Part shown: piece by piece, positions 14,886 through 14,890 of the stretch
Numbering within the stretch: position 1 is the first letter of the stretch
Layout: each line of letters starts with the position of its first letter
Source of the DNA: Acidobacteriota bacterium
GTDB taxonomy: Bacteria > Acidobacteriota > Terriglobia > UBA7540
Direction of reading: 5' to 3'
Assembly (NCBI GenBank): GCA_021784615.1
Contig: JAJYHU010000239.1
Location: 1 to 14,890, forward strand
Length of the DNA: 14,890 nucleotides
Program-made: the position numbers and the translations under genes
Notes under the pieces: generated by a model
What the model was told of the DNA's origin: nothing
Database searches by the model: none
Seen by the model: only the letters and a program-made list of their open reading frames with translations

Positions 14886-14890
14886 CTCGA

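Overview
The window is about 15 kb of dense, GC-rich (roughly 55-60%) bacterial chromosome. It reads as a housekeeping region, not a mobile island. Its genes mark a diderm: LpxD for lipid A, a membrane-anchored c-type cytochrome and an exported M61 peptidase. Protein flavour, Shine-Dalgarno style and the mix of PilZ, LuxR-type regulator, XerD and dnaE-accA suggest Acidobacteriota (Terriglobia-like). That placement is inference only, because no marker RNA is present.

Left part (1-4499). The C-terminal part of an APC-family amino acid permease runs in from the left edge. It is followed on the same strand by a secreted M61 metallopeptidase with a PDZ domain. A PlsC-type 1-acylglycerol-3-phosphate acyltransferase starts inside the peptidase stop codon. 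lpxD lies convergent to plsC on the minus strand, with 12 bases between the stops. PlsC and LpxD both act in membrane lipid synthesis.

Middle (4500-9522). After a 288-base gap, a small PilZ protein (predicted c-di-GMP binder) is followed by a NarL/LuxR-type response regulator whose phospho-acceptor aspartate is replaced by glutamine. A 460-base gap without a convincing gene holds an AT-rich, dif-like patch. It leads to xerD, which has a non-ATG start, and to a class II CCA-adding/poly(A) polymerase-like nucleotidyltransferase. A hairpin plus T-run separates the latter from a monoheme cytochrome c, which ends at two further hairpins.

Right part (9727-14890). dnaE (complete, with a PHP domain that looks intact) is followed by accA. 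This pair, in a window that also holds lpxD, recalls the enterobacterial lpxD-fabZ-lpxA-lpxB-rnhB-dnaE-accA cluster, here split by unrelated genes. A palindrome follows accA, then a 108-residue protein with a [2Fe-2S]-type cysteine set. The last 240 bases hold no convincing gene but contain several hairpins, two of them mutually exclusive.

I saw no CRISPR array, tRNA, rRNA, transposase, toxin-antitoxin pair or known defence system. The most interesting points are the non-phosphorylatable regulator next to PilZ, the Asp-to-Asn change in the nucleotidyltransferase DxD motif, the structured right-hand tail, the dif-like patch at xerD and the possibly leaderless dnaE transcript.
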